Shown here one piece after another: positions 62,093 through 64,000 of a stretch of 64,000 nt of DNA; positions within the stretch are counted from its first letter, which is position 1; each line of letters starts with the position of its first letter. This DNA is from Brachyhypopomus gauderio (Eukaryota; Chordata; Actinopteri; Gymnotiformes; Hypopomidae): assembly GCF_052324685.1 (NCBI RefSeq), contig NW_027506974.1, positions 158,501 to 222,500 on the forward strand. The letters are read 5' to 3'. The position numbers and the translations under genes were made by a program. The notes below the pieces were generated by a model that was not told where the DNA came from, ran no database searches, and worked only from the letters and a program-made list of their open reading frames with translations.

Positions 62093-62207
62093 CCCCCCCC
62101 CCCCCCCCCCCCCCACGTATCAGACACCAGACACAGGGTCGCTGAAAGGATCAATAACAATCCAATGAGGGCTGCTTCATTTGACTATCCCCCCCCCCCC
62201 CCCCCCC
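62093..62207. repeat. Two C homopolymers
   Basis: Runs of about 21 C (62094-62114) and about 17 C (62190-62206) lie close together. They interrupt otherwise ordinary sequence. Confidence 0.9.
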
Positions 62208-62487
62208 TTCACTGCCTCGGAACACAAGAGACTTTCAACTTCATATCATTATCCGGGAGACTCTTGGCACTCTGTAATTTACCCCAACAAAAAGGACGCA
62301 GCTTCCTGAGCAGATCCAGCATCTCCAAAGAGTTATTGTTGTCTGCATCAAACACGTCCCCCCCCGTCCTGCCACATAACCTTCCTATTTGTTCCAGAAC
62401 CTACAAGTTGTTTGTTTTTAGTGCCAAATTCGTTACTGTCACAGTGTGGATGTAAAGCACTGGGTGGAGGTGTGTTGGGAGGCGTGG

Positions 62488-62742
62488 TGGCACGCTAGCC
62501 CTGGCAGCATGGTAACCCTGGCGGCATGGTAACCCTGGCGGCATGGTAACCCTGGTGGCATGGTAACCCTGGTGGCATGGTAACCCTGGCAGCATGGTAA
62601 CCCTGGTGGCACGCTAGCCCTGGCGGCATGGTAACCCTGGCGGCATGGTAACCCTGGCGGCATGGTAACCCTGGTGGCATGGTAACCCTGGCGGCATGGT
62701 AACCCTGGTGGCATGGTAACCCTGGTGGCATGGTTAACCCTA
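62488..62742. repeat. 17-bp minisatellite, about 15 copies
   Basis: The unit ccctggcggcatggtaa alternates GGCGGC, GGTGGC and GGCAGC variants. Two units carry cacgctag in place of catggtaa, at 62491 and 62610. The minus-strand frames (GLPCHQGYHA...) are artefacts of the repeat. Confidence 0.95.
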
Positions 62743-62813
62743 GCTTTGTAGCAGAGTGGGCCTGTGACTGCTGGAACAAAGCGGAAGTGCACATGCTAAG
62801 CGGGAGTCTGTGT

Positions 62814-62816
<3 letters not shown>

Positions 62817-62845
<29 letters not shown>
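62817..62845. repeat. (GT)n microsatellite
   Basis: A nearly pure TG run of about 28 bp. Confidence 0.9.
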
Positions 62846-63055
62846 TGTGTATCAGGAGTGCTACTGCAGAGCTTGATTAATCAGCTAGTAGACTGTAAGA
62901 CCTCCCATTATCCCACCACTGACTGCAGCCTCCCAGACGTCAACGCTTCATCCCTGCACCTCAACATTATCTAGCTAACAAGCTTATTCTCAAAAGCATG
63001 TTGTTAATTCCAAAATGAATAACACGTTTCAGTGTCGACTTTTGCTTGTGTACGT

Positions 63056-63065
63056 GCCCCCCCCC

Positions 63066-63099
<34 letters not shown>
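63056..63099. repeat. C homopolymer
   Basis: About 40 C residues broken once by AA. The count may be imprecise in the assembly. Confidence 0.9.
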
Positions 63100-63211
63100 A
63101 TTCTGTCCTCAACCTCTGCTCCCCCCACGGCTGATGGTGGTCTCACCAGTTTGGCCCTCTGCTTCTGCTCCTACTATTAAAGGACTAATTGGAATGAATC
63201 ATAAAGGTGAA

Positions 63212-63697
63212 CATTGCACACTAATACTCATTTATAGAGACACAATGTAGAGTATCACACTAGTACTCATTTATAAAGACACAATGTAGAGTATCACACT
63301 AGTATTCATTTATAGAGACACAATGTAGATTATAACACTAGTACTCATTTATAGAGACACAATGTAGAGTATAACACTAGTACTCATTTATAGAGACACA
63401 ATGTAGAGTATCACACTAGTACTCATTTATAGAGACACACTGTAGAGTATAACACTTGTACTCATTTATAGAGACACAATGTAGAGTATAACACCAGTAC
63501 TCATTTATAGAGACACAATATGGAGTATCACACTAGTACTCATTTATAGAGACACAATGTAGAGTAATATAACTAGTACTCTTTTATAGAGACACAATGT
63601 AGAGTAGTATCACACTAGTACTCATTTATAGAGACACAATATAGAGTATCACACTAGTACTCATTTATAGAGACACAATGTAGAGTATCACACTAGT
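63212..63697. repeat. Approximately 39-bp minisatellite, about 12-13 copies
   Basis: The unit is cactagtactcatttatag followed by agacacaatgtagagtatca. Copies vary by single bases (aatatagag, acactgtag, taatataac). The array continues to the element at 63698, and its first bases reappear at the far side of that element. Confidence 0.95.
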
Positions 63698-63993
63698 TGT
63701 GACGGGCGGGGGTGAGCAACAAAAAGGAAGCGATCACGCCAAGTCTCAGGGAAAAAGGGTGGTTTAATATAAAGTGTGCAAACCTAAAACTCGTGCAATA
63801 TCTCCAAATTAAGGATATAATGACCAGCGGTCAACTGGTACAAAGACAAGACATATATAGGCAAACAAACGACCCTCAGGTGAGACGATCACGGGCTCCG
63901 CCCACCTGAGGGACGCACATGACGTCACCAAACAACAACAACAACAGCCGCTGTGGACAGAGGCGGCCGGTAGGGGGCCGCCTCACCGTGACA
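63698..63993. mobile_element. 296-bp TG...CA element with 5-bp target duplication
   Basis: The element begins tgtgacgggcgggggtgagc and ends gccgcctcaccgtgaca, giving near-inverted ends TGTGACGG and CCGTGACA. It is flanked by CTAGT on both sides (63693-63697 and 63994-63998), the first of which belongs to the minisatellite unit. TG...CA ends plus a 5-bp duplication fit a solo LTR or a short non-autonomous LTR-type element; a MITE is the alternative. It has an internal hairpin (ccctcaggtg...cacctgaggg) and no coding capacity. Confidence 0.7.
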
Positions 63994-64000
63994 CTAGTAC

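Noticed and set aside
62439..62794. Collagen-like or repeat protein on the minus strand
   Set aside because: The GYHATRVTMPPGLP pattern is the 17-bp minisatellite read in three frames in turn, as expected when the unit is not a multiple of three.

Overview
The window is nuclear genomic DNA of a teleost fish. The evidence is intron-rich vertebrate genes with GT-AG junctions, CpG-rich promoters, long CA/GT, AT and GA arrays, and dispersed repeats common in fish: a tRNA-derived SINE, Tc1-like and Tigger-like transposon remnants, and LINE-type 3' tails. I cannot fix the species. There is no operon, CRISPR array or bacterial mobile element, and most long open frames are artefacts of simple repeats.

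Four protein-coding genes were reconstructed exon by exon, all on the + strand. alg14 (3744-10512, 4 exons, 216 aa) is the membrane subunit of the ALG13/ALG14 UDP-GlcNAc transferase of N-glycan precursor synthesis. cnn3 (12885-20517, 7 exons, 330 aa) is the actin-binding calponin 3. tlcd4, formerly tmem56 (coding 32819-42418, 6 coding exons, 262 aa, with a probable non-coding first exon ending at 28996), is a multi-pass TLC-domain protein. hccs (46439-48547, 6 coding exons, about 278 aa) is mitochondrial holocytochrome c synthase. The four proteins do not form one pathway; they are neighbours only. In human, as I recall it, CNN3, ALG14 and TLCD4 are neighbours on chromosome 1 and HCCS is on the X, so the fish order alg14-cnn3-tlcd4-hccs points to a rearranged block.

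Layout: 1-3400 is gene-free DNA with a TAA array, a 20-bp tandem repeat and a LINE-type tail. 3400-10.7 kb is alg14, whose 5.7-kb third intron holds a SINE and a 36-bp minisatellite. 10.7-21.3 kb is cnn3. 21.3-28.7 kb is intergenic and includes an approximately 790-bp pure purine tract. 28.7-45.1 kb is tlcd4 with large introns that carry a Tc1-like remnant and very long CA and TA arrays. 45.5-49.3 kb is hccs. 49.3-64 kb has no recognisable gene. It holds a Tigger-like element with TA flanks, two Tc1-like remnants, a 2-kb GT-rich minisatellite with a 1.08-kb tandem duplication, two further minisatellites, and a 296-bp TG...CA element inserted in a minisatellite with a 5-bp target duplication.

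The main oddities are a 1-nt frame conflict in hccs exon 1, the altered gene order, a potential large GT/TA/AC hairpin in tlcd4, and the nested LTR-like insertion at the right edge. I found no convincing new multi-gene system.
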